A stretch of DNA of 64,000 bases from Micropterix aruncella (GCA_944548615.1 OX155961.1:19909971-19973970), one strand, 5' to 3'. Counted from the first letter of the stretch, positions 37,602 through 48,450 are shown. The notes: generated by a model from the sequence alone, not told the origin. Numbers and translations are program-made.

Positions 37602-40214
37602 GGGTCATTCCGCCATTTCGTGCAAATCGCCTGTAAACTCTAATATCAGACTGCATACCGCATTTAGAAAAAAAGTTTTATTGAAATATATTTACTCTAA
37701 GTGTGAGGAAGAAGGCTCTTTAGGAAATCTAATTCTAAAGTACATAGTTTTTCTTTAATCTTAAAAATACATGGAAAAATTTCATTCCTCTCCGCCTCCA
37801 AACCACAAACTTCAAATTCGTCGATGTCTTGTACCTAAACTTGCCAACACATACTTAGTTGTCTTAGCATACATGAAAGATAAGGTAAACACACTATAGG
37901 TATTAAAATATAAGACATCTACAATTACATATAAACAAAATATTTCTACTTTTGTCTTTGGCAACAGAGATTCTATCATTTACCGCGAAAAAAAAATATA
38001 AGTATATCTTGCTCCGCAACAGGAGCCCAAGCTTCTACCGTAGATCATTATGCTCCTCATTGGTCAGTCTGTCGCGTAAGCTCTGAAGGCTGTGTGAATA
38101 GTCGCCGTGTAAAAAGATATTTAAGTTCTTTCTCTTCATTTCGAGTTTGTCACCGTTCAGCAGTCATTACCATCCATTCAAGTCAAACAGTAAGTACAAA
38201 ACAAAAAAGCTAAGTTTATATCCACTTTGGTGTGTTTTGGTAGGGTCTTTTCGTCCACTGTTATTGAAACTTCAAGGTCATCAATCATGCGAAATATGCA
38301 GAATAAACTTCCATTATTTCATTCCACTCCTTGTCATTACCTTCCTTACCTTCCAAATTTATGTAGGATGGTGATGAAACGTATTGGAAGGTAATGAAAA
38401 CGTGTCAGATGGTAATGAAAACTTTTGGAAGGCAATGAGTTATTGACAATTTCGAATGGTTTTGAAGGTTTTTATAGGAAACTTAAGAGCTAAGTAGATA
38501 AATGTCAATTATCTTTAAGTCAATTTTGGCCTGTTTAAGTTTATTTGGGGTAAATTATGAAAGAATTCTAGAAGAAAGAGAAGAATTATAGAAGAAAGAG
38601 AGCTAAGCTCTTTTCTCTCCAGTTTCATCTACGTACCGTGCAACCATACCAAGCATTTGGGGAGATTGAGCGTTAGTATTGACATCACATAACCTGAATT
38701 AATTAATCGCGATTTTGTAGAAAGCTTCACTCAATACGATGTGTAACCATGTGTTTAATGTAAACCACCTTACTAGCAATGAGATGAAAGACGATACACC
38801 GAAAGTTCATGTAGCAAGCAATGTATTGAACAACGAAACACCCGCTCTTCATAAATACATTAAATGAAGGCATAATTATTTCAATACCAACCAATACGAT
38901 AAGTAAGGATGACAAAAAAAAAATATTATGAATGAAGCGTGGAAGTGTACTACCGTTATTGAGACACAACGACATATAAAAGTCATGCCGTTTTATATGA
39001 ATACTGACGGCACAATGTTGATAAGCACACTGATGACGTGGATAATGACAATACAAAAAATTGCAACGCCAAAAAAGAAAATGTTAAAAGAATGTAGCTT
39101 GTCATGGTGTACATTCCGACAATATTGATGATTTGGGTAATAGTCCAATATCTATTAAAACAAGCTGTATTAGTACATAGGAAAAAATTGAGAATACTCA
39201 AATGGCACATACACCGTACTTTTTTTTTAATGTTGGGATAAATCTAATATGCTTTCTTGGCCCGTAGTAGACGATGAAGATAATGTTGCGGAAACTAGCA
39301 GTTTCTATCCTTTGCCAATGCCTGACATTACTAGACGAGGAAAATATTCATTTTAAAATCTTCCTGATTAAAATTATAAATAAAAGCGTTGATCTCAAGA
39401 CATTATAATTTCCATTTTATCTTACGATTAGTAAGAAAAGTTTTCCTATATTGTTAGTATAGAGTTTTGTTGCATTATTATTGCAAGCAGTTTTTAAGCG
39501 AGATAACATTGATGCTCTTGTAACGATAGATTACAATAGGGTTAGAGTAACTGATTTATTTTTTTGACTTTTAGATATTTTATATTATAAAGATTTTTTT
39601 TTGATTGAGTATTAGAGCATAAAAGCTTACATTTGGTACTAGATTCCGTGAAGTTCTACTAAGTTACAAAAGTACAAGAGCACAAAAGTCTATTGATTTT
39701 ACAAGGAAAGTAGATCTCAAGATATTATATTTTTTATTTTTCTAGAATTATAATAATATGTTTTGTATGTAATTCATGTAATGCGAAAAAGAATAATAAA
39801 GATTTCTTAAAATTTCTTAGATGATTTAGTTCATTAGTGGCCGCTTTAAAAATAGGCTTCATAACGTTTAATGTTGGTTTTGGTTATAAATATATTTTGT
39901 AAAGAAACAATAAATTACTGATGTTATTTCTATATCACATGTCATTACCATCCTCAGCTAATATTACCTTCCAGGCTAGTGTCATTACCATCCCTTGACG
40001 TATCATTACCTTCTTGGCAAATTTCATTACCATCCCGATCTTCATTACCCTCCGCCCATTTATTAGTAAAGTACACTATGTACCAAAGTGCCTCCCACAT
40101 AAATATCTTTACTAGGAGGTCCTAATTATATTAAATATCAATAAATCTGAAATTCAATAAAAAAAAATTTGCTCCGCGGAATCGCCTGTTTTGCACGAAA
40201 GGACGGAATGACCC
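37602..40214. mobile_element. 2,613-bp DNA transposon with subterminal repeat arrays
   Basis: The ends GGGTCATTCCGCCATTTCG and, complemented from the right, GGGTCATTCCGTCCTTTCG continue as TGCAAA; 23 of 25 bases match. TAAA occurs on both sides (37598-37601, 40215-40218). Removing the element plus one TAAA restores the uninterrupted X sequence seen at 51310-51400. Inside both ends lie clusters of the motif TCATTACC(A/T)TCC (38163, 38333, 39940-40050) or its complement GGAAGGTAATGA (38365-38440). A degraded frame MLSWPVVDDEDNVAET ... ITRRGKYSF at 39249-39356 may be the C-terminus of a lost transposase. The superfamily is not determined. Confidence 0.88.
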
Positions 40215-40262
40215 TAAAACGTCCTACGGTGACGGATTCGCCCGTTGTGGTTGACATCTCAA
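40215..40262 (-). repeat. Repeat family X, copy 3, outer part
   Basis: TAAAACGTCCTACGGTGACGG, TTCGCCCGTTGTGGTTGACA completes the X copy that the DNA transposon split. On the minus strand this is the X start, with the small palindrome ACGGGCGAATCCGT. Confidence 0.9.
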
Positions 40263-40287
40263 TATGCCTAACCCAATTATTTTGACA

Positions 40288-40350
40288 CGTCCAAGAGCGG
40301 TCTTTAGCCGTCAATTGGACACGACGAAAATGTAATGTAATGTAATGTAT
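40288..40350 (+). repeat. Pentamer-tailed LINE 3' end, copy 2
   Basis: ACACGTCCAAGAGCGGTC, TTAGCCGTCAATTGGACACG and GACGAAAATG are followed by a TGTAA repeat (40331-40349). A conserved block plus pentamer tail is typical of certain insect LINEs. No ORF is attached. Confidence 0.7.
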
Positions 40351-40725
40351 ATCGACATTCAATTCGTGGCCCGTGACTTCTTTCGCTGGGCAATTGCCAT
40401 TTATCGGAGCGTCGTGCAAGCCGGGCCCATTGACCCGACTTTTTGGTTGTTGCTTCGCAGGTCTGCGGGCGCTGCGGTAGGTATCTTGCGAGGGTAGACT
40501 GTGTAGATTGGCATACATAGCATCTTATGGGGCGATGACTGCTGTGTTGCGATACCCGCGCTGGCGGCCTGGTGTGCAGCGGAGCGAGCTCACGGATGTT
40601 CTCGTGCGGCGAGGTGTCGGCCATTTGGTACATGACGCGCGCCAGACGTTTCACGTATTCCTCCACGGGCTCTGTTTCGCCAAAGTCGCGTTCCAGTCGC
40701 ATATCCGACGTACCATGGGACTCCC
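40351..40725 (-). pseudogene. Gag-like fragment with broken zinc knuckle
   Basis: The minus strand encodes RLERDFGETEPVEEYVKRLA, RVMYQMADTSPHENIREL and then RPIRCYVCQSTQSTLARYLP with QRPQTCEATTKKSG. The arrangement resembles a retrotransposon Gag tail with a C-x2-C-x4-H-x4-C knuckle in which the His and last Cys are lost (S and L instead). No protease or RT is next to it. The retrotransposon class is uncertain; I favour an LTR-element gag, and LINE ORF1 is an alternative. Confidence 0.5.
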
Positions 40726-40759
40726 AACACTTGACTCAGCCCTGCGTTCAGCATTTATA

Positions 40760-41795
40760 AAAACGCCATTATTATTTATTGGTACCTATTTATTTGTTCT
40801 ACATGCTATTATCTGGCCTTACAGCCTTCATTCGCTGGCCAGACTATATCTTTACAGATGGTGGCACGTCATACGCGTGTACTCTCACTTCCTCTCTTCG
40901 TCTCTCTGAAATTTTATTTAACATACAAAGAGCATCGATTTCACATTTCATGCCACCAAAACGTCCATCATTCCACGAACCGAAGCGAATTCCGTTAGTC
41001 ATTATTTTGAACGGTCGATAGAGTTATATTTCACGGGCAGGTATCCGGATTGCAGCGTGAAATATAGTCGTGCAATTCGAGGGAGCGCGTGCCCGTCAAA
41101 TTTATTGGCTCGCAAGTCTGCGGGGAATTCGAAAGTTGAGCACTTTTGGACGAAGTTTTACAAACAAATTTACATTTTACATGCTAATGGGGGAAGGTAG
41201 GGGGGAGGGTGGGAGCATAAGTTGTTTAAGTTTTTCTAGCTCCTGGGGGCTGCATGGAGGCGGGAAGGGGGACTTATTGGAGAGGAATGCTCAATTCACG
41301 CGATATTTAATATTTTTGGTTGATTGGCGTGTATTCTGACGATCTGTCGGATATATTGGCGTTATTCTCTAAATAAATCGTAACGTGGAGCAGGGTTTGG
41401 TGCTTAGGGGGATTTCATACAGGGTGTGTTTTTTATTATCGACGTCCTTGTAGTGGGTGAATCAGTGCGAGCAAGTATGCAACTTGTAATAAAACATTTT
41501 GGAAAAAAAAATGCTTTCAAAACAATTTTTTTTTTAATAAAAAAAAAATTAAAAATATATATAAAAGCGTTTAGCGTGCTGCGCCATCTAGCGGGTAGGT
41601 AAAATACCGCGAATAAACAGTATTCACTATATTTTACCTACCGATATATTAAACATTGATGTGGTTACCGGTAGCAACATCAATTTTTCAGTATGACAGA
41701 TTTGTACAATTCGTAAATGCAGCCCGACGAATCGTTTAGAACGTGCGCTAAGTCTGTATTCCAGCTGCTATTATTTTTTTCAGTATTTATGACAC
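40760..41795. other. Gene-free stretch with hairpins
   Basis: Hairpins: 41025-41035 with 41056-41066 (11 bp), 41594-41606 with 41630-41642 (13 bp), and ATTGATGT/ACATCAAT near 41654-41683. Bases 41421-41480 (GGGTGTGTTTTTTATTAT...GGGTGAATCAGTGCGAGCAAG) resemble 63592-63655. No exon is recognised. Confidence 0.45.
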
Positions 41796-41940
41796 ATCAA
41801 TTACTTTATAAAATCGAAGACTATCGCGGTTGTTTGACATTATAAATAGGATAGAAAACGAATTTACCGCGTGAAATTTGTAGGACCCGACGTTTCGGTG
41901 ACGTTGCAGCCGCCGTTGTCTAGGGTAGACTGGAGAGTTG

Positions 41941-42282
41941 TCAGTCCGTTGTTTTGCGGGTAGGCCGCAAACCGCTGCCGCCACTGCGTAGGTTATAACG
42001 GTGGTGGGGGGCCGGGCTCGGAGCGCGGGAATTTTTAAAATCCGTCTTGCACACAACACTCACTGTATCCTGTTTTACGTCTTTGCGTTCGGCGTTCGGC
42101 GGCGGGAACATTTTAAGAAGAGGGTTCCACGTAGAAGAGAGTTTGTAGCCGTCATCTCTATTGAAGTTCGGAGTTCTTCTTATTTCAATGGCTTCCCGGA
42201 TCATGCGAGGAAAGTAGAATTGTTCCTTGGATAGAACAATGGGATTTTGAAACTGCATCCAGTGGTTACTTCCGCTATCCAA
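41941..42282 (-). pseudogene. Penelope-like C-terminal frame, left arm
   Basis: 113 codons, start MDSGSNHWMQF, ending RPTRKTTD. It is the tail of the endonuclease region followed by a variable C-terminus. Upstream codons continue in frame through EHIKAVKNVQREKSAICEHI into the spacer (to about 42343), so this copy reaches slightly further 5' than the right arm. The catalytic GIY-YIG motif and RT are absent, so it is inactive. Confidence 0.8.
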
Positions 42283-42400
42283 TATATGTTCGCAGATCGC
42301 CGATTTTTCTCGCTGAACGTTTTTAACAGCTTTGATGTGTTCGCTTTGATGCTTTGATGTGTTGTAGTTTCGAGAAAAATCGGCGATCTGCGAACATATA

Positions 42401-42742
42401 TTGGATAGCGGAAGTAACCACTGGATGCAGTTTCAAAATCCCATTGTTCTATCCAAGGAACAATTCTACTTTCCTCGCATGATCCGGGAAGCCATTGAAA
42501 TAAGAAGAACTCCGAACTTCAATAGAGATGACGGCTACAAACTCTCTTCTACGTGGAACCCTCTTCTTAAAATGTTCCCGCCGCCGAACGCCGAACGCAA
42601 AGACGTAAAACAGGATACAGTGAGTGTTGTGTGCAAGACGGATTTTAAAAATTCCCGCGCTCCGAGCCCGGCCCCCCACCACCGTTATAACCTACGCAGT
42701 GGCGGCAGCGGTTTGCGGCCTACCCGCAAAACAACGGACTGA
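42401..42742 (+). pseudogene. Penelope-like C-terminal frame, right arm
   Basis: The translation is identical to that of the left arm. The frame extends upstream only to EKSAICEHI at about 42373 before leaving homology. Identity of both arms, including the noncoding 3' part, argues for origin in one event rather than two old insertions. Confidence 0.8.
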
Positions 42743-42938
42743 CAACTCTCCAGTCTACCCTAGACAACGGCGGCTGCAACGTCACCGAAACGTCGGGTCC
42801 TACAAATTTCACGCGGTAAATTCGTTTTCTATCCTATTTATCAATTACTTTTTCACATATTTCTACTACTAGACAATTCCGGTGCCATATACACACGGTG
42901 ACTTTTTTATTAGTGACCAGCTGTAATATAGCTGTTCC

Positions 42939-43749
42939 AAGGGGGTATTCTGGTCTAGAAATTTGAACAAATCGTTTGTTTTCCTTCGCATATTTTCAAA
43001 GTTTAGACCTTTAAGGACATGTCCTTAAAAATATTTTTTAAAATTCGAAATATTTTCAGAGCTACAGCGACTTTTGTGAAGTGGAAAATAAACCGATCGT
43101 GCCGGAACGAATCGATCAGTATAACCCCATACTATAATGTAATCCCCGACTTCTTGAATATGAATCTAGGACAGCTCGCTTAGCTGTAAGAACTTCAGAA
43201 AATGTTAATTTCGAAGTCAAACCAAATATGAGAATTAAGTACCAATATCTGAGCTACGCTCCCTAAACTTTGTCTCAAACTTTCAACGCTTTTTTCTCGA
43301 AACTACTTTTTTCGAACTAATCGACTTGATATCTCAATTATACTTAAACGATTTATTTGAAATTCGGTCAAAATCATTTTTTTTTATCCTTCTGTATCCG
43401 GGAGTATGAATTTAAAAATAAAATGTAATTTAAGAAAAAAAAAAAAAAAAAAAACAGTGGCAATTTTGTTTTTATAATCCGACATTATGCGGAAAAAAAT
43501 AATATCTTTCTTTCCAAGGTTCGGGTTATTGCGACGTCCTTACTAATTAAGATTTGGAAACATGTCGACCAAAAAGCATCTTTTTTTTAGTCCCCCACTT
43601 CACTAGCCTTTACCTCCTTTTTTGTGTTTTTTTTAGTATTCTTCAAAATCAATGAACATTTTGTAAAAAATGGATTTTAAAAACATTTTTTTTTCTCCTA
43701 CACGGAAAAACGCCTAAAATTTAGGCCTTCAGACCAGAATACCTCCTTA
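42939..43749. mobile_element. TIR element, about 0.81 kb, noncoding
   Basis: The left end AAGGGGGTATTCTGGTCTAG matches the complement of the right end AAGGAGGTATTCTGGTCTGA; 17 of 18 bases before the divergence agree. The interior is A/T-rich with a poly(A) run (about 43434-43454) and no domain. Target duplication is not clear (TTCC occurs close to both sides). The superfamily is undetermined. Confidence 0.65.
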
Positions 43750-45450
43750 ATGATTCCATGATAAATCTTAGTACGGAATCATGTATTTAGTCGTATATGG
43801 GACGTTCTTCTTTTCTATCGACAATTTGACTGATTAATTTTTAGGTTTTTTAAAAAGTATTTTAAGTAAAATAGATTTTTCTTTAATAAAAGTCATGTTA
43901 AACTATTGCCTTGTTATCGGATATTTCAAAAACATATATTGCTTAGAAGTTTTAATTGACATTTTTTTTTAATTTTAAATTTAACAAACACCTCTGTCAC
44001 AAAAATGTTTTAATTTATTATTTGCCATGCGAAATCAGATCTTCAGTTTTTCATTACTTTTATTAACTAGAATACAAGCATTAATTTTTATCTATCTCAA
44101 TATGACGGAATTCTTATTATAAATATTTAAAATATATATATTCAATACCACTCTGTCACATTTTTGCTTGTTAAGACAATAATCTTTGGAATATTATGCA
44201 AGTTTCGGGCGACTGACTTGGTTTGCCAGAGTGTGAAGATGCAAGGCGTGGGTCCAAAGGGGAGAGGGAACCTTGCTATTGTCTAGCGATCAAGGCTAAA
44301 ATGTTATATTTTTCATAAAATGAGTTTCAGAAGGGAGCAACAAAAATCATATACATCGAGAGACAGCTAACAAAATATTTTTTATTTAATAATATAAATA
44401 CTTATTTTTATTTTCTTTTTATTGATTTAATAATATTTTAATAGTTTAATAAATGTTTTTGTATTAAAATATTCCACATGTTTTTTTTTTGCGAGAGTAT
44501 TTTGTAACATTAGGCATCGCAGAGGGACACACTTTACTGGATGAAAAACACCTTAGTCACGATTTTTGTCTATAATGTCACAATCATTTTGTGAAAAGTT
44601 TTAATAATAAAAATCCAATTGTAATGTTATTATTATGGTTGCAATGTCATTTTTTTGTGAAAAAAAATGGTGAAACTGGATATTTTGGAGAAATAACATT
44701 TTTGTTTGCGGAGGAGACATGCCATTGTCGATGAAAAAAAAAGAACGTTCCACATACAATATGATTATCCTTGATAAATGCATGATTATTATCTCGGAGA
44801 GATCTATTGATCTCTTCTAATTCACCGATGTATTCTTGAAAGACTAGGATTTAAACGGTCTATCAATAAACTAACTTATTGTATAAATAAGTACTCCTAG
44901 ACGAAAAAACAGCCTCTATTTAAGTGAATAAGACCACCACATCACACCACACAACACACAAATGTTTTCGCAAAAGACTAGTGTTTAAATGTTCTATAAC
45001 TCAATTAATTTAATGAGTACTCCTTGACGAAAAATAACCCTTACTTACGTAAATTAAGTGAATAAAAGAATAAAAGAAAGACATTTGAGCTATTATAATA
45101 TCCATGATATGCCGAAATCGGGTGACTGAAAATATGCCCGATTAAAAGATAAAGTCCATGAATAATTTCACCCGTAAGCGAAAATACATCTCGATGTATG
45201 TATGTAGTAGGTACCAATGCCCCAATCGCAAGTTGAAGTCTCGAACAGAAATTCTGAAACTTCACAGGAACGACAAGTGGTGAATTTGTCGTTTAACAGT
45301 AAATATATTTATCAGCGTTTTACAACCTTAATAATAATAATAATAAGAAACTATTTGCACTTTAAAATTAAACTACAAAAAGGCGAGTTTATTGCCTCAT
45401 GGCAATATCTTGCAACTAATCACATTGCAGAAATAAAGTTTCTTAAACAA
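43750..45450. other. Gene-free stretch with a tandem pair
   Basis: AAAGACTAGGATTTAAACGG (44840) and AAAGACTAGTGTTTAAATG (44973) begin two diverged units of about 135 bases that share AGTACTCCT-GACGAAAAA and GTGAATAA. The rest is AT-rich. No gene is recognised. Confidence 0.5.
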
Positions 45451-45451
45451 A

Positions 45452-45850
45452 TTAGTTTGTCTGCATAAAATACAGAATAGTATATTGAAGATTAAGACTG
45501 CCCGGGGAGAAAAAATCGAAATAGGAAAGAGAGAGAGGGAGAAAGGTAAGAATTAGAGACGTACTTATTAGAAAGTAGTACTTTTTGAGGTGAGCCTTAA
45601 ATGATTCCGAAGAAGGTGAGTTTCGTATATTTGCTGGGAGATCGCTCAAGAGTCTTTTACCATGGACACAGATAGAGTTGGAGTAGAAATTAGTATTATG
45701 ACAAAGAATTTTGGATAAACTGTCAGAGGCTGACCGAAGGAGGAGACCGTGGGAACATAATGGTTCGAAAAGTTCGTGGAGATAGGATGGTGTTGATTGG
45801 GAAGAACGCGATAAATAGAAGCAAGTATACGTAATTGGATATTTTCAAGT
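45452..45850 (-). pseudogene. LINE ORF2 C-terminus (L2/CR1-like)
   Basis: The minus strand encodes QSTPSYLHELFEPLCSHG, LLLRSASDSLSK, CVHGKRLLSDLPANIRN and SPSSESFKAHLKKYYF. The series L.ELF.P......LRS......... G.RL..DLP..IR.S.S...FK..LK is the classic C-terminus of L2/CR1-like LINEs. It is a short 5'-truncated piece without an RT core and with no clear tail. Confidence 0.8.
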
Positions 45851-45859
45851 ATAACAATA

Positions 45860-47230
45860 TTTACTTAAAAATACATTTTAAATTGCTATAAAACTGGTGT
45901 CTTCCTTAGAACAGGCGCTGCTTAGTTAGAAGTGATACAGAATAAATATTTTGAAAAAAAAAACTTATATACTTTGTTAAATTAATAGAAATAAATTAAT
46001 TCTTCGTTTGGCTTTCTACCAACACAACCACTTAATATATTTTACTAAAAAAATATATTTTAAGAACCAACAAGCTTTTTGTTACTTTGACATAACATTT
46101 TACACCATTTTGCCTATCATCGGCGATCACAATTTAAAAAGGGTCCCTACTTCACGATCCCCCTTTTAAGACGTCCCTCTGAAAATTGATACATGATTCA
46201 ATAACGTGTTTCCGCATGACTACATCCCACTTCGTAACCCCTCCTCGCCGAATCTCATAACTTTTCTGAAATACAACATCTCTTCATTTTCATAGACTTT
46301 GTGTAAAGCGAAATGACGATAATGAGCAATAATTTTCCGGAATGTAATAAGTTTGTTATTATTCTATCTAAAAATATGATAAAATAATGCTGTGATCTTT
46401 ATAATAAACAAATAGGAAATGTTGATATATTCCACAATACAACTAGTGCATACGAGCAATCAGTATCTAAAATCTGAATTGAAACAACATTGATTACTTG
46501 TATAATCAATGTTGTATAATTTGTATAATCTTTAGGATGTTTATACTGATACTGACTTTAATTTTATTACTTAAAGATTTTTATACCGATACTGACTTTA
46601 ATTGTATTACTATAGAAAATTTATCATTTATTACTACACCTTATTTATTATGGATACTTTAAACTACATATTTTTTACTACATATTGAAAAACAATATAT
46701 TGTAATATATAAATATAATGTAATAAAAAAAAACATAAATACACATTAAAACATGTACATAAATACAAAACACTTACATTAATACACTCACACACATACA
46801 CACACACACACACACACGCACACACACACACACACTTTCCCACCATCTCCGTCAACCTCCCAGCAAGCATACACATACGCACACAAATCTAAAGTCATAT
46901 TTATTACATTTTTTATTCTTAAATGGGCAAAAAACTAACATTTTAATTGCATCAAAATAAACATAATTTGTTACCGCCAAGAAATCCATAGCCAATTTTA
47001 TATTTTAGAATGTAAACAATTGTGTAAGTTTGTATCATATGTCCTACTGCGTGATTAACTTATTAAATAACATAATTAAATTAATTATATAGATTTATAT
47101 TATGTTTTAAATATAGATCCCGTTCGTGCTCCATCCTCAAACGTTTACTGTTTCTTTAGAATTAAAGTGGAAATACGACGAAATTATTAAAATAAAAAAC
47201 TCTAGTACAAAATTTCAATGAATTTTTTGA
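45860..47230. other. Gene-free stretch with hairpin and CA microsatellite
   Basis: A 13-bp perfect hairpin with a six-base loop lies at 46484-46515. Two 36-base units with CGATACTGACTTTAATT follow (46545-46612). A CA-rich microsatellite lies at about 46785-46834. No exon is recognised. Confidence 0.5.
46785..46834. repeat. CA microsatellite
   Basis: Repeated CACACA with a few interruptions. Cysteine/Val frames across it are artefacts. Confidence 0.9.
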
Positions 47231-47234
47231 TCAA

Positions 47235-47283
47235 ATTATTAATTCTTCTTCTTGTAGTGCCGTCTCGTAACGAAGGTTGGCAA
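47235..47283 (-). mobile_element. LINE ORF2 terminus, distal piece
   Basis: On the minus strand the piece encodes the end of the protein (ANLRYETALQEEE type). It continues the LINE at 47970-48450 and was separated from it by insertion of X. The sequence 47268-47283 is the left target duplication. Confidence 0.75.
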
Positions 47284-47969
47284 CTAGGGTTGTCGACTAT
47301 AGCGGGCAAGCCCGTCACCTAAGGAAGTTTTAACGATTAGTCGTTCTATCTCCCTGGAGTGAGCGCAGAAGACACGGTCAAAACAGTCCACCGTCTATCT
47401 CCGCCACAAACCCGCAAGAGGCCAACGCCTTAACCGCGAGATAACCAAGAATGTTACCCGGCGGGCTTACACTCACGCCCTTACTTCCAATTGTTACCAG
47501 ATTACTCCAGTCTCTCGATTGGTTACGAGTTCGAGGTCGCTTGCGCGGTCCTCTCCCTTACGAAGCGGTGAAACGGTGTATACCGAATCTATCGCGGACC
47601 ACAGCGTCCTTTGCCCGGCTGTTCACCCAGGATCGGATAGCCGATGGTCGTTTCAAGGGCAGTCGCCGTAAGGTCCGCAACCACCCCCGCTCTATAGGAA
47701 ACAGTACTGCTTCCAGACTCCCCCGTTGAGACCTCGTTGGAGTAAGAAAATGAAAATGTTAGTCAGAGTGCACTGTCGATTGGCTTACGCCACACGGTGC
47801 GCAGACCGTCCAGGAGCGCCAGAAGGTCGATTCCCAGGGGAAACTAACCATAAGGTCAGAGTCCTACCCAGGCTCGCACTTCATGCGTGGAGGCCGTCAG
47901 ATAGGTGTTGACCCGTGAGTGTGACCCTGAACAGAATGGGTCTTCGTGGCCAACTCAGCAAGGGCCCAT
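47284..47969 (+). repeat. Repeat family X, copy 4, full length, 686 bp
   Basis: The copy is bounded by a perfect 16-base duplication TAACGAAGGTTGGCAA (47268-47283, 47970-47985). Start: CTAGGGTTGTCGACTATAGC; end: CTCAGCAAGGGCCCAT. This gives the family's extent. It has no poly(A), no terminal inverted repeats and no conserved reading frame. A 16-base duplication without TIRs suggests target-primed (LINE-type) insertion, so X may be a non-autonomous retroelement. TCCAGACTCCCCCGTT is followed by a private stretch of about 45 bases near 47728. Confidence 0.9.
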
Positions 47970-48450
47970 TAACGAAGGTTGGCAATCATCTTGCTGATTT
48001 CAGTCTTGGAGACCGCCGCACGGAACAATGCGCCATAGCTCAGCTGGAAAACCACTGGCGTAGATTTTGTAGTCATGCTATCATTGGCCGCCCATGTCTC
48101 CTCTTGCCTTGAATGTTCCCCTGGGTTACTATTTGTAGGAGTTCGTATTTGGGGTTGCGCATTATGTGGCCGAAGTATTCGAGCTTGCGCCTCTTTACGG
48201 TTTTTAGTACTTTTGTCCCTTTTTTATTTCGATTTTGTATTTCGAACCTTCTGGACCCACGATATTTTAAGCGTTCTGCGATACACCCACATCTCAAACG
48301 CTTCAAGGCGCTTGGCCATCCTTTCTGTGAGTGTCCAGGCCTCAGCTCCATATAGGAGGACGGAGAATACGAAGCATTTTGCTATACGCGTGCGTAGATT
48401 AAGGATCAAATTACGGTCACAACAAAGCATTTTCCCTATTTTTCGAAAGG
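47970..48450 (-). pseudogene. LINE ORF2 C-terminal region
   Basis: The minus strand encodes RTRIAKCFVFSVLLYGAEAW, TLTERMAKRLEAFEMWVYRR, TLKISWV, then after a frame change VLKTVKRRKLEYFGHIMRN, KYELLQIVTQGNIQGKRRHG, and after further changes FRAAVSKTEISKMIANLRY, which runs into the piece at 47235. These blocks (YG.E.WTLT, R.LEYFGH.MRN, GKR..GR) characterise the C-terminal half of a widespread arthropod LINE, RTE- or CR1-like. The RT core is absent. It is interrupted by X and by frameshifts. Confidence 0.85.

Larger units (their letters stand above)
41808..42839. mobile_element. Head-to-head Penelope-like palindrome
   Basis: Two 5'-truncated copies of a Penelope-like retroelement lie back to back, the left on the minus strand and the right on the plus strand. 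Arms 41842-42312 and 42371-42841 are 471 bases each without indels and give identical 113-residue frames (41941-42282 minus, 42401-42742 plus). The protein (EKSAICEHILDSGSNHW, FPRMIREAIEIRRTPNFNRD, DGYKLSSTWNPLLKMF) matches the C-terminal side of the GIY-YIG endonuclease of insect Penelope-like elements. The reverse transcriptase is missing. The 12-base direct repeat ATCAATTACTTT at 41796-41807 and 42840-42851 flanks the whole unit, so it probably integrated as one piece. Confidence 0.88.

Noticed and set aside
48030..48075. tRNA-like GCCATAGCTCAGCTGGAAAA
   Set aside because: It is on the strand opposite a LINE C-terminal coding region, and no acceptor or T arm can be formed.
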